Assembly: GCA_937915775.1 (NCBI GenBank)
Contig: CALGGQ010000072.1
Location: 1-28,655, forward strand
Length of the DNA stretch: 28,655 bases
Source: an uncultured Clostridia bacterium
Lineage (GTDB): Bacteria > Bacillota > Clostridia > Oscillospirales > Acutalibacteraceae
Reading direction: 5' to 3'
Shown here: in pieces, positions 1 to 7,962 of the stretch
Position numbering within the stretch: the stretch's first letter is position 1
Layout of the letters: every line of letters starts with the position of its first letter
Notes under the pieces: generated by a model
What the model was told of the DNA's origin: nothing
Seen by the model: only the letters and a program-made list of their open reading frames with translations
Databases searched by the model: none
Made by a program: the position numbers and the translations under genes

Positions 1-27
1 GAGTTCAGACGTGTGCTCTTCCGATCT
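1..27 (+). other. Illumina TruSeq adapter sequence (artefact)
   Basis: These 27 bases, beginning GAGTTCAGACGTG and ending CTCTTCCGATCT, are identical to the 3' end of the TruSeq read-2 adapter as I know it. They sit at the very edge of the window and directly abut coding sequence of efp. This is untrimmed library sequence, not genomic DNA, so any reading frame that starts inside it is false. Confidence 0.97.
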
Positions 28-519
28 GTGGACTTCCAGCACGTTAAGCCGGGCAAGGGCGCTGCGTTCGTCAGAACCAAGACAAAGAATGTCATTACAG
101 GCGCCGTAACCGAAAAGAGCTATAACCCGTCCGCCAAGTATCCCACCGCTTTTATTGAGAGAAAGGATATGGCGTATTCCTACAGCGACGACGGTATGTA
201 TTACTTTATGGATAACGAGACCTATGATATGGTTCCCGTTGCCGAGGCTGACCTGCCGGATAACTTCCGTTTCGTGAAAGAAAATGACGTTTGCAAAATC
301 CTGTCCTATAAGGGCAAGGTATTCGGCGTGGAGCCGCCGACCTTTGTCACCCTGCAGATTACCCATACCGAGCCGGGCGTCAAGGGCAATACAGCCACCA
401 ACACCTTAAAGCCCGCTACCGTTGAAACCGGCGCGGAAATCCGTGTGCCGCTGTTCATCAACGAGGGCGATATGATTCGTATTGACACCAGAACCTGTGA
501 ATATATGGAAAGAGCATAA
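28..519 (+). CDS. efp: Translation elongation factor P, 5'-truncated
   Basis: EF-P binds stalled ribosomes next to the P-site tRNA and speeds peptide bond formation at polyproline stretches. The 163 visible codons carry the KOW-like N-domain with the loop HVKPGKGAAF, whose central Lys is the residue modified in Bacillus-type EF-P, then two OB-type domains ending in the usual RIDTRTCEYMER. Compared with the usual length of about 185 residues, roughly 20 N-terminal residues are missing because the contig starts in an adapter. The ATG at position 13 lies inside the adapter and is not a start. The next gene follows after 18 bases and probably shares its transcript. Confidence 0.96.
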   Translation: MDFQHVKPGKGAAFVRTKTKNVITGAVTEKSYNPSAKYPTAFIERKDMAYSYSDDGMYYFMDNETYDMVPVAEADLPDNFRFVKENDVCKILSYKGKVFGVEPPTFVTLQITHTEPGVKGNTATNTLKPATVETGAEIRVPLFINEGDMIRIDTRTCEYMERA

Positions 520-537
520 CGAAGAAAGGAAAATACT

Positions 538-960
538 ATGGATACGATTGAAAGACTTGGCTATATCAAGGGCTTGATTGACGGTCTTGAACTGGACGAA
601 AACGCAAAGGAAACCAAGGTTTTCAGAGCCATTATCGATGTGCTGGAAAGCATTGTGGACGACCTTGACGATATTTGTGATGACATTGACGAGCTGGATG
701 CCGATATCGACTGCATTGACGAGGATTTGGCAGAGCTGGAAGAATATGTTTACGACGATGAATGCGACTGTGACGATGACGACGAGGACGATGAGGAGTT
801 CGAGGAGTACGAGGTGGAATGCCCCTCCTGCGGCGAAGTGTTCACGGTTGATGAGGATACACTGCTTGACGGCGGTGTAGAGTGTCCGAACTGCGGCGAA
901 AACCTGGAATTCGAATTCGATTTCGAAGAGGGCGACGAAGAAGAGGACGACGAGGACTAA
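538..960 (+). CDS. CD1247-like N-terminal domain / zinc-ribbon acidic protein
   Basis: This is a 140-residue, extremely acidic protein. Residues 1 to about 70 form a helical domain resembling the CD1247 N-terminal domain of Clostridia (starting MDTIERLGYIKGL), followed by a run of Asp/Glu and then a zinc-ribbon with CPSC and CPNC pairs at about residues 98-101 and 119-122. The C-terminus is again almost pure Asp/Glu. The start is supported by AAGGA a few bases upstream. It follows efp by 18 bases and ends at a strong terminator, so it is probably cotranscribed with efp. I recall the same pairing in other Clostridia. Its function is unknown; a role connected with translation or nucleic-acid binding is only a guess. 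Confidence 0.8.
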   Translation: MDTIERLGYIKGLIDGLELDENAKETKVFRAIIDVLESIVDDLDDICDDIDELDADIDCIDEDLAELEEYVYDDECDCDDDDEDDEEFEEYEVECPSCGEVFTVDEDTLLDGGVECPNCGENLEFEFDFEEGDEEEDDED

Positions 961-974
961 TTGTATAAAGCGTA

Positions 975-1002
975 ACGGGCAGGTGTTCACCTGCCCGTTT
1001 TT
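975..1002 (+). terminator. Rho-independent terminator of the efp operon
   Basis: An 11-bp perfect stem (975-985 with 988-998, GC-rich, tight loop) is followed by a T run. It lies 14 bases after the stop of the CD1247-like gene. Confidence 0.93.
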
Positions 1003-1060
1003 AGTGATAAATGATGTGAAACAGGGGAATACATACCGTTACTAAGACCGATAAAAGGAC

Positions 1061-1089
1061 TTGTCAAAACAGCAGTGAAATTATATAAT
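1061..1089 (+). promoter_or_regulatory. Sigma-A promoter of the glycoside operon
   Basis: TTGTCA at 1061-1066 and a perfect TATAAT at 1084-1089 are separated by 17 bases. Transcription would start near 1096, about 40 bases before the first start codon. It is the only clear promoter seen before the six-gene operon. No obvious operator palindrome was found. Confidence 0.82.
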
Positions 1090-1122
1090 TAATATATCAA
1101 AATGATTCTGATTCAGCAGCCG

Positions 1123-1130
1123 GGAGGTGA
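1123..1130 (+). promoter_or_regulatory. Ribosome binding site deciding the start at 1138
   Basis: GGAGGTGA lies 7 bases before the ATG at 1138. The in-frame ATG at 1102 has no such site and would place this sequence inside the coding region, so 1138 is preferred. Confidence 0.85.
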
Positions 1131-1137
1131 AAGCGAT

Positions 1138-2556
1138 ATGAAGCCGCTTGCGGTAACCCTGATAGCAGATCCGCATTATTATTCTAAGAAAAACTGGGTG
1201 GACGGCGACCCATATCGTTTTCCGCCGCAGCGTGAGCAGCAATATAAACGAGGCAGTGAGGAGATTATCCGTTATGTGTTTGATGAGGTCTGCCGTGACG
1301 GTGCGCCGGATATTATTCTGATAAACGGCGATTTAACCAATAACGGCGAGGTCACCTCTCATGAGGAAATGCGCGCGCTGCTGCGTAAGCTAAAAAGCAG
1401 AGGCAAGCGCGTGTACGTTACAACCGCTACCCACGATTATGCGAACGGCGGCAACGGCTTTTCCTACGGCTTTGATAAGGATAACCGCGAGGTGCTGGTG
1501 CCCGCACTGCAGCGCGAGCAGCTGTATGATTATTACTTTGAATTCGGATTGAATGAGGCGCTTTCCGTCCATCTTCCCTCGATGAGCTATACGGTGAAAC
1601 TGAACGAGGATTATCTTCTGCTCGCGTTAAACGATGATGTCGGCAAGCAGCAGTGCGGCTTTACGGATGATTGCTTTTTATGGATAGAGCAGCAGGTGCG
1701 GCAGGCGCAGGCAAACGGGCAGTTTGTGGTGGCAATGACGCACCATCCCGTGCTGGCACCGTCGGTGCTGTACCGGCTGATTGCGCCGGGCGATGTGCTG
1801 GAGGACGGTGAGGAAACAGCTAAGCGCTTTGCCGACCTCGGCATTCCCTGCATTCTGACGGGGCACAGCCACATTCACAATATTTCTTCTGTAAAAAGCG
1901 AAAGCGGCAATCTTCTGTATGATGTATCGACCGCGAGCGTTATCGGCTATCCGCCGTATTACCGCCGTATCACGTTTGACCCGGAGCAGTGTGCCATCGC
2001 GGTTTCCTCCGTTTTGCTGGACCGAATTCCCGGTCTGGATACGGACGGTCTGTCTCTTTCCGATTTTACCAAAAAGCTCTTTCTCGGCAACATCAGCGAT
2101 ATTTTTACCTTTGCCGAAACGGATTATGAGCAGTTTAGCGAGCTCGCAATCGGCTTCAGCATGCCAAAGGAAAAATCGCACCGCTTAAAGCCCGTACTCC
2201 GTCCCGCTGCGAAATATATCAACCGCCTCACCTTCGGCAGAATCTGGCGCTTTTCACGCCGTACGAGCGCGGTCACGCGGCAGGAGATGCAGCTTGTGAA
2301 AGCGGAAAAGGTGCTGCCGTTTGCGATTGAGATGATTGCCAACTTGTTTAAGGGCGACGCTGCGCTGCAAGGTACTTCGCAGGCGGATGCCGTCAAATAT
2401 GCGATTGCCGTCGGCTTCTTTCAGCATCTTGATAAACGCGCAAAGCCGTTTCATAAGAAGCTGCAATCACTTGGTATCGAGAGCATTGCGGCAACCGTGC
2501 ATCCGCTGCTGCAAAACGACGGACTCGGCGATGCCGAAGCGATACTGCACTATTAA
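1138..2556 (+). CDS. Calcineurin-like metallophosphoesterase, first gene of glycoside operon
   Basis: The protein has 472 residues and no signal peptide, so it is probably cytosolic. Two-metal phosphoesterase motifs are visible in order: D-P-H (Asp11, His13), GD (Asp65), THD at 98-100, THHP at 201-204 and GHSH at 242-245. The third motif is normally GNH(D/E); here the metal-ligand Asn is replaced by Thr, which is unusual. The C-terminal 200 residues form an extension with no recognised domain. It is the promoter-proximal gene and the GH4 gene follows after 17 bases with its own AGGAGG-like site, so it probably dephosphorylates, or cuts a phosphodiester in, the sugar handled by this operon. 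The actual substrate cannot be read from the sequence. Confidence 0.88.
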   Translation: MKPLAVTLIADPHYYSKKNWVDGDPYRFPPQREQQYKRGSEEIIRYVFDEVCRDGAPDIILINGDLTNNGEVTSHEEMRALLRKLKSRGKRVYVTTATHDYANGGNGFSYGFDKDNREVLVPALQREQLYDYYFEFGLNEALSVHLPSMSYTVKLNEDYLLLALNDDVGKQQCGFTDDCFLWIEQQVRQAQANGQFVVAMTHHPVLAPSVLYRLIAPGDVLEDGEETAKRFADLGIPCILTGHSHIHNISSVKSESGNLLYDVSTASVIGYPPYYRRITFDPEQCAIAVSSVLLDRIPGLDTDGLSLSDFTKKLFLGNISDIFTFAETDYEQFSELAIGFSMPKEKSHRLKPVLRPAAKYINRLTFGRIWRFSRRTSAVTRQEMQLVKAEKVLPFAIEMIANLFKGDAALQGTSQADAVKYAIAVGFFQHLDKRAKPFHKKLQSLGIESIAATVHPLLQNDGLGDAEAILHY

Positions 2557-2573
2557 TCCTTTGGAGGAATCAT

Positions 2574-3938
2574 ATGAAATTAACGGTTATCGGCGGTGGC
2601 GGCGTCCGCTCGCTGTTTCTCGCCAAAAGTCTGGCGCAGCAGGCAGAGAGCTTGGGCATCACCGTGCTTGCCTTTATGGATAACAATGAGGAAAAGCTGA
2701 ACATATACGGCAAAATGGCACGCGCGGCGGCGCTGCATATTAACCCGCAGCTGACATTTATTTTAACGGCGGACGCAAAGGAAGCCGTGACGGATGCCGA
2801 CTATGTGATTACCACGATACGCGAGGGCGGCGATGATATGCGTGTGCAGGATGAACGCATCGCCCTGTCCCTCGGCGTACTGGGGCAGGAGACAACGGGC
2901 GCTGCCGGTTTCTCCTTTGCCATCCGCAGTGTGCAGGCGCTTGCCGGCTACTGTGAACTAATAAAGCAATATGCGAAGCCGAACTGTAAAGTGTTTAACT
3001 TTACAAACCCCGCCGGTGTCGTTAGCCAGACGCTGCGCGATATGGGCTATGCTTTTACCTACGGTATCTGCGACGCACCGAGCGGTATGCTGCGCTCGTT
3101 TGAAGCGCTGTACGGCGTGCCGGAGGGCAGTATGCAAGGCGAGGTATACGGGCTCAACCATCTGTCCTATTTTCAGTCAATCACGCTGGACGGCAGGGAC
3201 ATTATGCCCGAGCTGATTGAAAATGACGAGGCATACCGCAAAACAGATATGCGTTATTTTGAAAAGGAGCTGCTGCGCCGCCGCGGCTGTATTCTCAATG
3301 AGTACCTTTATTATTTCTACTACCGCGAAATCGCGCTGAAAAACATCCTTGCCGCCGAGCAGACGCGCGGCGAGCAGATTGCCGCTATTAACCGCCGTAT
3401 GACTGAGGAACTGAAAACGGTAGATATTGAGCGCGAATTTGATAAGGCGCTGGCGATATTTGAACACTGGCACGGTGTGCGTGAAAACAACTATATGGCG
3501 AGTGAAACCGGCGTGAAGCGTGAAACACAGTGGCACTTTGACCTCGATAAAAAGGAAAACGGCGGCTACGCGGGCGTGGCGCTGAAATTTATTGAAATAG
3601 AGCGCAGCGGCAAGGCGGGCAGTATGATTTTATGCACCGAAAACCGCGGCGCGATACCGGGTCTGCGCGAGGACGACGTGGTGGAAATCACCTGCGATAT
3701 TACGCAGGACGGCGCGGTGCCGCACCGCTTTGACAAAATTGACGAGCAGCACCTCGAGCTGATTCGCCGTGTGAAAATCTATGAGCGCCTCGCGTCAAAA
3801 GCCATCCGCGAAAAATCGGTAGCAACCGCTGTAGAAGCGCTGACGCTGCACCCGCTGGTGAATTCCTATTCGCTGGCAAAGGAGCTGATGCGGCAGTATC
3901 TGGCGCTGAACAAAGACTATACAAAGGACTGGGCTTAA
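2574..3938 (+). CDS. GH4 NAD/metal-dependent glycosidase (6-phospho-glycosidase-like)
   Basis: Glycoside hydrolase family 4 enzymes cleave glycosides by an NAD-dependent redox/elimination mechanism using Mn and usually need reducing conditions. This 454-residue cytosolic protein shows the Rossmann NAD site VIGGGGVRS (residues 5-13), GQETTGAAGF (104-113), NFTNPAG (142-148), the metal-binding Cys166 in CDAP, His196 in GLNHL and the Tyr-rich stretch at 244-250 where the catalytic base is expected. In this family the four residues from the metal Cys track substrate: CDMP in 6-phospho-alpha-glucosidases and CN(x)P in 6-phospho-beta-glucosidases. CDAP is intermediate, so a 6-phosphoglycoside substrate is likely but the anomer is open. 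GGAGG lies 7 bases before the start, and PfkB follows after 1 base. Confidence 0.9.
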   Translation: MKLTVIGGGGVRSLFLAKSLAQQAESLGITVLAFMDNNEEKLNIYGKMARAAALHINPQLTFILTADAKEAVTDADYVITTIREGGDDMRVQDERIALSLGVLGQETTGAAGFSFAIRSVQALAGYCELIKQYAKPNCKVFNFTNPAGVVSQTLRDMGYAFTYGICDAPSGMLRSFEALYGVPEGSMQGEVYGLNHLSYFQSITLDGRDIMPELIENDEAYRKTDMRYFEKELLRRRGCILNEYLYYFYYREIALKNILAAEQTRGEQIAAINRRMTEELKTVDIEREFDKALAIFEHWHGVRENNYMASETGVKRETQWHFDLDKKENGGYAGVALKFIEIERSGKAGSMILCTENRGAIPGLREDDVVEITCDITQDGAVPHRFDKIDEQHLELIRRVKIYERLASKAIREKSVATAVEALTLHPLVNSYSLAKELMRQYLALNKDYTKDWA

Positions 3939-3939
3939 T

Positions 3940-4848
3940 ATGGCATTTATCGCAGGAGCAGGTATGACGAATATTGACCTGCTGTATACAGGACTGGAGC
4001 GCCTGCCCGATGTAGGGGAGGAGCTTTACAGTGAGGACTTTTCGCTGCAGCTCGGCGGCGGACTGCCGGGAATGCTGATTCATCTCTCCCGCCTCGGTGT
4101 GCCCGTTAAGCTGGCGACTGCGCTCGGTGACGATTTGTTTTCCGCATTTGCAAGGGAGGAATACCGCAAAAACGGCATTAACCCTGAGAATTTTGATAAC
4201 GGCAGCGGATTTCCTGTCAATGTTACTTCGGCGATGGTGCTGCCGCACGACCGCAGTTTCGTTACCTATGGCAACGGTATGATGGAAGCTGACGATGATG
4301 CAAAGGAGCGCTTTTACACGATGGCGCACGGCGCAAAAATCACGCTGATGCAGCCGGACGGCTATTTAGAGGTCTACCGCAAGCTGCATGATGAGGGAAC
4401 GCTCCTTTTGCTTGATACCAGTTGGGACGATGAACTTTCCATCGAGAAATACCGCGAATACCTGACGGTAGCCGATTACTATACCCCGAACCGCAAGGAA
4501 GCGCTTCGCCTGACGGGTGCCGCAACGGTTGACGATGCCGCCGAGCAGCTGCAGGCGTTCTTTGAAAAACCGGTTATCAAACTCGACAAAGACGGCTGCC
4601 TCGGGATCGAAAACGGCAAAAAAACGGTGGTGCCGCCCCTTGACGTGACGGCTGTGGATACTACCGGCGCAGGCGACGCATTCCTTGCAGGGTTTGCCTA
4701 TGGATTGTTTGAGGGGGAACCGTTTGAGCGCTGCCTGCTGTACGGCAATATTACCGGCGGCAGCTGCGTCACAAAAGTCGGCGCGCTAAGCGCTGTTATC
4801 ACAAAAGAAGAACTGCACCGCATTGCGAAAGGAGGTGCCTATGAGTAA
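3940..4848 (+). CDS. PfkB-family carbohydrate kinase
   Basis: This is a 302-residue ribokinase-fold sugar kinase. It has the N-terminal substrate-side Gly-rich motif LGGGLPGM near residue 38 and the C-terminal PfkB signature DTTGAGDAF at 240-248, with the catalytic base Asp246 and the anion hole GAG. It starts one base after the GH4 stop without a strong ribosome site, which suggests translational coupling. It ends 8 bases inside the GH38 gene. In this context it could phosphorylate a sugar released by the mannosidase or GH4, or a whole disaccharide so that GH4 can act on it, because no PTS gene is present. The sugar acted on is unknown. Confidence 0.9.
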   Translation: MAFIAGAGMTNIDLLYTGLERLPDVGEELYSEDFSLQLGGGLPGMLIHLSRLGVPVKLATALGDDLFSAFAREEYRKNGINPENFDNGSGFPVNVTSAMVLPHDRSFVTYGNGMMEADDDAKERFYTMAHGAKITLMQPDGYLEVYRKLHDEGTLLLLDTSWDDELSIEKYREYLTVADYYTPNRKEALRLTGAATVDDAAEQLQAFFEKPVIKLDKDGCLGIENGKKTVVPPLDVTAVDTTGAGDAFLAGFAYGLFEGEPFERCLLYGNITGGSCVTKVGALSAVITKEELHRIAKGGAYE

Positions 4849-7800
4849 GCAGATATTTACGATTGCCAACGCTCATCTGGACACCATCTGGAGCTGGGAT
4901 TTGGAAACGACGATACGGGAGTACATTTACCATACGATTGTGGACAATCTGAAACTGTTTGATAAATACCCTGTTTACCGTTTCAATTTTGAGGGAGCGT
5001 ACCGCTACGAGCTGATGGAGGAGTACTATCCCGAGCTGTTTGAAAAGGTTAAGGAAAAGGTACAGGAGGGCAGGTGGAACGTCACCGGCTCAGCTTATGA
5101 AAACGGCGATGTCAATGTGCCGTCGCCCGAAGCGCTGCTGCGCAATTTTCTGTACGGCAACCGCTATTTTAAAAAGACGTTCGGCAAGACGAGCGCCGAT
5201 ATTTTTCTGCCGGACTGCTTCGGCTTCGGCTGGGCGCTGCCGAGCATTGCGCGCCATGCGGAAATAAAAGGCTTTTCCACACAAAAGCTGTCGTGGGGCA
5301 GCGCGTACGGCGTACCGTTTGATTTGGGAAAATGGGTCGGCGTTGACGGCAATGATATCTATGCCGCGCTGAAAATGCACCCGTATGACGATACGCTCCA
5401 GCAGGTCAGAAGCTGGGATTTGGTGACGGAAAAGCTACAGGAAAACGAGCCGTTTGACCTGCCGATGACCGCCGTCTATTACGGTACGGGCGACCGCGGC
5501 GGCGCACCGAAGGAGCAGTCCGCCCGTGTGCTGCAAAAGGAAATCACCGAAAATGATGCCTTTGATACCAAGGTGCTTTCCTCCACGCCCGATGAGCTCT
5601 ACGAAGCTTTGGATTCACTGCCCGAAGCTGTCAAGGCGAAACTGCCCGAATGGAAGGACGAACTGCTGATGTCTACCCACGCGGTGGGCAGCTACGTTTC
5701 CCGTTCCATCTCAAAGCGCTGGAACAGAAAGGGCGAGGAGCTTGCCGATATGGCGGAGCGCAGCGCCGTTTGTGCGTACCTGCTCGGGCGTGATTATCCG
5801 CACAAAATGCTGGAAACCTGCTGGAAGCGTATTATCCGTCACCAGTTCCATGACGATTTGACAGGCACCTCGGTGCAGCGCGCGTACCGCCGTGTGTGGA
5901 ACGATTACGCGATGAGCATCAATCAGCTCGTCGGCGAATACGAGGCGGCTTCCCGTTACATAGCGGATAAACTGGATACCTCCTGGGTAACAGGCACCGC
6001 CGTCATGGTGAATAATCCCTGTGAATATGAACGCAAAGATGTTGTCGAGGTGCTCGGTAGCTTTGAAAAGGAAGCTTATATCGCCGTGGACGGAGAGGGG
6101 AATATGGCCCCCTGTCAGAAAACGGCAGACGGCTTGCTCTTTATCGCCAAACTGCCGCCGCTCGGTTATCGGGTTTTTGATATCCGTGAGGGGACGGCTG
6201 AAAGGGACAGCAGCTTGACGGTTGGTGAAACCGTTTTGGAAAACCGTTATATCAGGGCGAAGCTGAATGAGGACGGCTGGGTATGCTCCGTGCTGGATAA
6301 AACAACGGGTAACGAGCTCCTGCAAGCGCCGATACGCCTTGCACTGTATGATTATGAGGGCAGCCTGCACTGGCCGGCGTGGGAAATCCCGAACGATGCC
6401 GCCATTGATGCACCGCATTATCCGCGCTTTGTCAGCAGCGAGGTGCTGGAAAGCGGGCCCGTCAGGGCGCGTATCAAGCTGGAATATGCCTATCAAAAGA
6501 GCCGCTTCACCACGGTGCTCTCGCTCACGGAAAACGGCGAAATGCTTGCATTTCAAAATGAAACTATGTGGCACGAGCTTGCCACGATTGCCAAGCAGGA
6601 ATTCACACTGAACGCATCCAGCGAGCTTGCCTCCTTTGATTTGGGGCTCGGCGCCATTCGGCGCGGCAACCGCAGCGACAAGCTCTATGAGGTTCCCGCA
6701 CAGAAGTGGGCGGATTTGAGCGATGGCAATGTCAATGTTTCCGTTATCAGCGACTCCAAATACAGCTGGGATAAATACAATGATAATACCCTGCGCCTGA
6801 CGGTACTGCATACCCCGAAGCGCAATTACCGCATTGACTCGATGCAGTCGATGATGGATTTGGGGCTGAACCGCTACGGCTTTGCGCTGACGGCGCACGG
6901 TAAGGACGATTTTACCAAAACGAACCGCCTTGCCAAAAACTTCCACCAGCCGATGCCTTCCTTTATCGTATCGCGGCACGGCGGCAACCTTGGCAGCGGT
7001 GTTTCCTTCGGGAAGCTCTGCGATGATAATCTGCTGCTGCGCGCGATGAAAAAAGCGGAGGACAGCGACGCTGTCATCCTGCGCTTTAACGAGATTAACT
7101 GCGGCGAGCGTAAAGGTGCTTCGTTCACACTGAACGCCGATGTTCTGTCGGCTACTGAGGTCTATGCGAGTGAAAACCCCATCGGTGAAGCCGCTCTGAC
7201 GGATAACACGCTGACGTTTGATATATCCGCCTACGGTATCAAATCATTCTGCCTGACAGTCAACAGAAAAACGGACGGTGAGAGCACGCAAACGCCGCTA
7301 CCGCTTGACGGCAATGTCGCAGCGTACTCCTTGAACAGCACGGAAAAAAAGGATTTATTGCCGCGCTGCGGGCTGTCAATTCCTGCCGAATTGGTGCCGC
7401 AAACGGTGGACGCCGCCGGCGTTCGCTTTGTCCTCCATACGCAGCAAAAGGCGCTGCTTGCCAAAGGGCAGACGGTTGCCCTGCCGAACGGCACGAAGCG
7501 CGTACACCTGCTCTGCGCAGGGCTGGACGGCGATAAAAACGTAACCTTTGGTGATAAGCAATACACCGTTAATGCGATGCTCGAAAATTATGCAGGCTGG
7601 GATTTATACGATTACGGCGAAACCGCCTTCATTAAGGACGGCAGGCTCGCCTTCGAGGTAACGCACGCGCACTGCGCAAAGGGTGACGAAATTGCGCAGT
7701 CGATGCTGTTCTGGCTCGTGACGGTCGATACGGACGGCGACGTGCTGACCTTGCCCGATGACGAAATTCTGATATTGGCGATGACGGCGGACACGCAGGC

Positions 7801-7957
7801 AGACACCTGCACGCTTGCTACCGCGCTGACCGACAAGGTAGAAAAACGTCCGTTTACCTATCAGATGGATAAGGATGAGCTGAAACAGTATAAAAGGTTT
7901 AAGCGCTTATCTAAAATGAACGATAAAGAACGCTATTTTTCAATGAAAAACAAGTAG
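4841..7957 (+). CDS. GH38 alpha-mannosidase, cytosolic
   Basis: Family 38 enzymes are zinc-dependent retaining alpha-mannosidases. The 1038-residue product has the zinc motif AHLD (His12, Asp14), the nucleophile Asp125 in FLPDCFG, and the second zinc/catalytic cluster HQFHDD (His334, His337, Asp338), followed by the all-beta C-terminal domains. There is no signal peptide, so it acts inside the cell on imported oligosaccharide. The start at 4841 is chosen because AAAGGAGGTG lies at 4828-4837; the in-frame ATG at 4823 lies before this site. It overlaps the end of the PfkB gene by 8 bases and is followed by the GPH transporter after 5 bases. Linkage specificity (alpha-1,2/1,3/1,6 or a mannoside of something else) cannot be told. 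Confidence 0.93.
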   Translation: MSKQIFTIANAHLDTIWSWDLETTIREYIYHTIVDNLKLFDKYPVYRFNFEGAYRYELMEEYYPELFEKVKEKVQEGRWNVTGSAYENGDVNVPSPEALLRNFLYGNRYFKKTFGKTSADIFLPDCFGFGWALPSIARHAEIKGFSTQKLSWGSAYGVPFDLGKWVGVDGNDIYAALKMHPYDDTLQQVRSWDLVTEKLQENEPFDLPMTAVYYGTGDRGGAPKEQSARVLQKEITENDAFDTKVLSSTPDELYEALDSLPEAVKAKLPEWKDELLMSTHAVGSYVSRSISKRWNRKGEELADMAERSAVCAYLLGRDYPHKMLETCWKRIIRHQFHDDLTGTSVQRAYRRVWNDYAMSINQLVGEYEAASRYIADKLDTSWVTGTAVMVNNPCEYERKDVVEVLGSFEKEAYIAVDGEGNMAPCQKTADGLLFIAKLPPLGYRVFDIREGTAERDSSLTVGETVLENRYIRAKLNEDGWVCSVLDKTTGNELLQAPIRLALYDYEGSLHWPAWEIPNDAAIDAPHYPRFVSSEVLESGPVRARIKLEYAYQKSRFTTVLSLTENGEMLAFQNETMWHELATIAKQEFTLNASSELASFDLGLGAIRRGNRSDKLYEVPAQKWADLSDGNVNVSVISDSKYSWDKYNDNTLRLTVLHTPKRNYRIDSMQSMMDLGLNRYGFALTAHGKDDFTKTNRLAKNFHQPMPSFIVSRHGGNLGSGVSFGKLCDDNLLLRAMKKAEDSDAVILRFNEINCGERKGASFTLNADVLSATEVYASENPIGEAALTDNTLTFDISAYGIKSFCLTVNRKTDGESTQTPLPLDGNVAAYSLNSTEKKDLLPRCGLSIPAELVPQTVDAAGVRFVLHTQQKALLAKGQTVALPNGTKRVHLLCAGLDGDKNVTFGDKQYTVNAMLENYAGWDLYDYGETAFIKDGRLAFEVTHAHCAKGDEIAQSMLFWLVTVDTDGDVLTLPDDEILILAMTADTQADTCTLATALTDKVEKRPFTYQMDKDELKQYKRFKRLSKMNDKERYFSMKNK

Positions 7958-7962
7958 GAAAT

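Noticed and set aside
13..519. Complete-looking reading frame for EF-P with ATG at 13
   Set aside because: The ATG and first five codons lie in adapter sequence; the true N-terminus is missing.
406..990. 194-codon minus-strand frame
   Set aside because: It lies opposite efp and the CD1247-like gene, has hydrophobic residues made by reversed Asp/Glu codons, and no ribosome site.
5711..6979. 422-codon minus-strand frame
   Set aside because: Opposite the conserved GH38 gene; no recognisable motif and no start signals. Long antisense frames are common in GC-rich genes.
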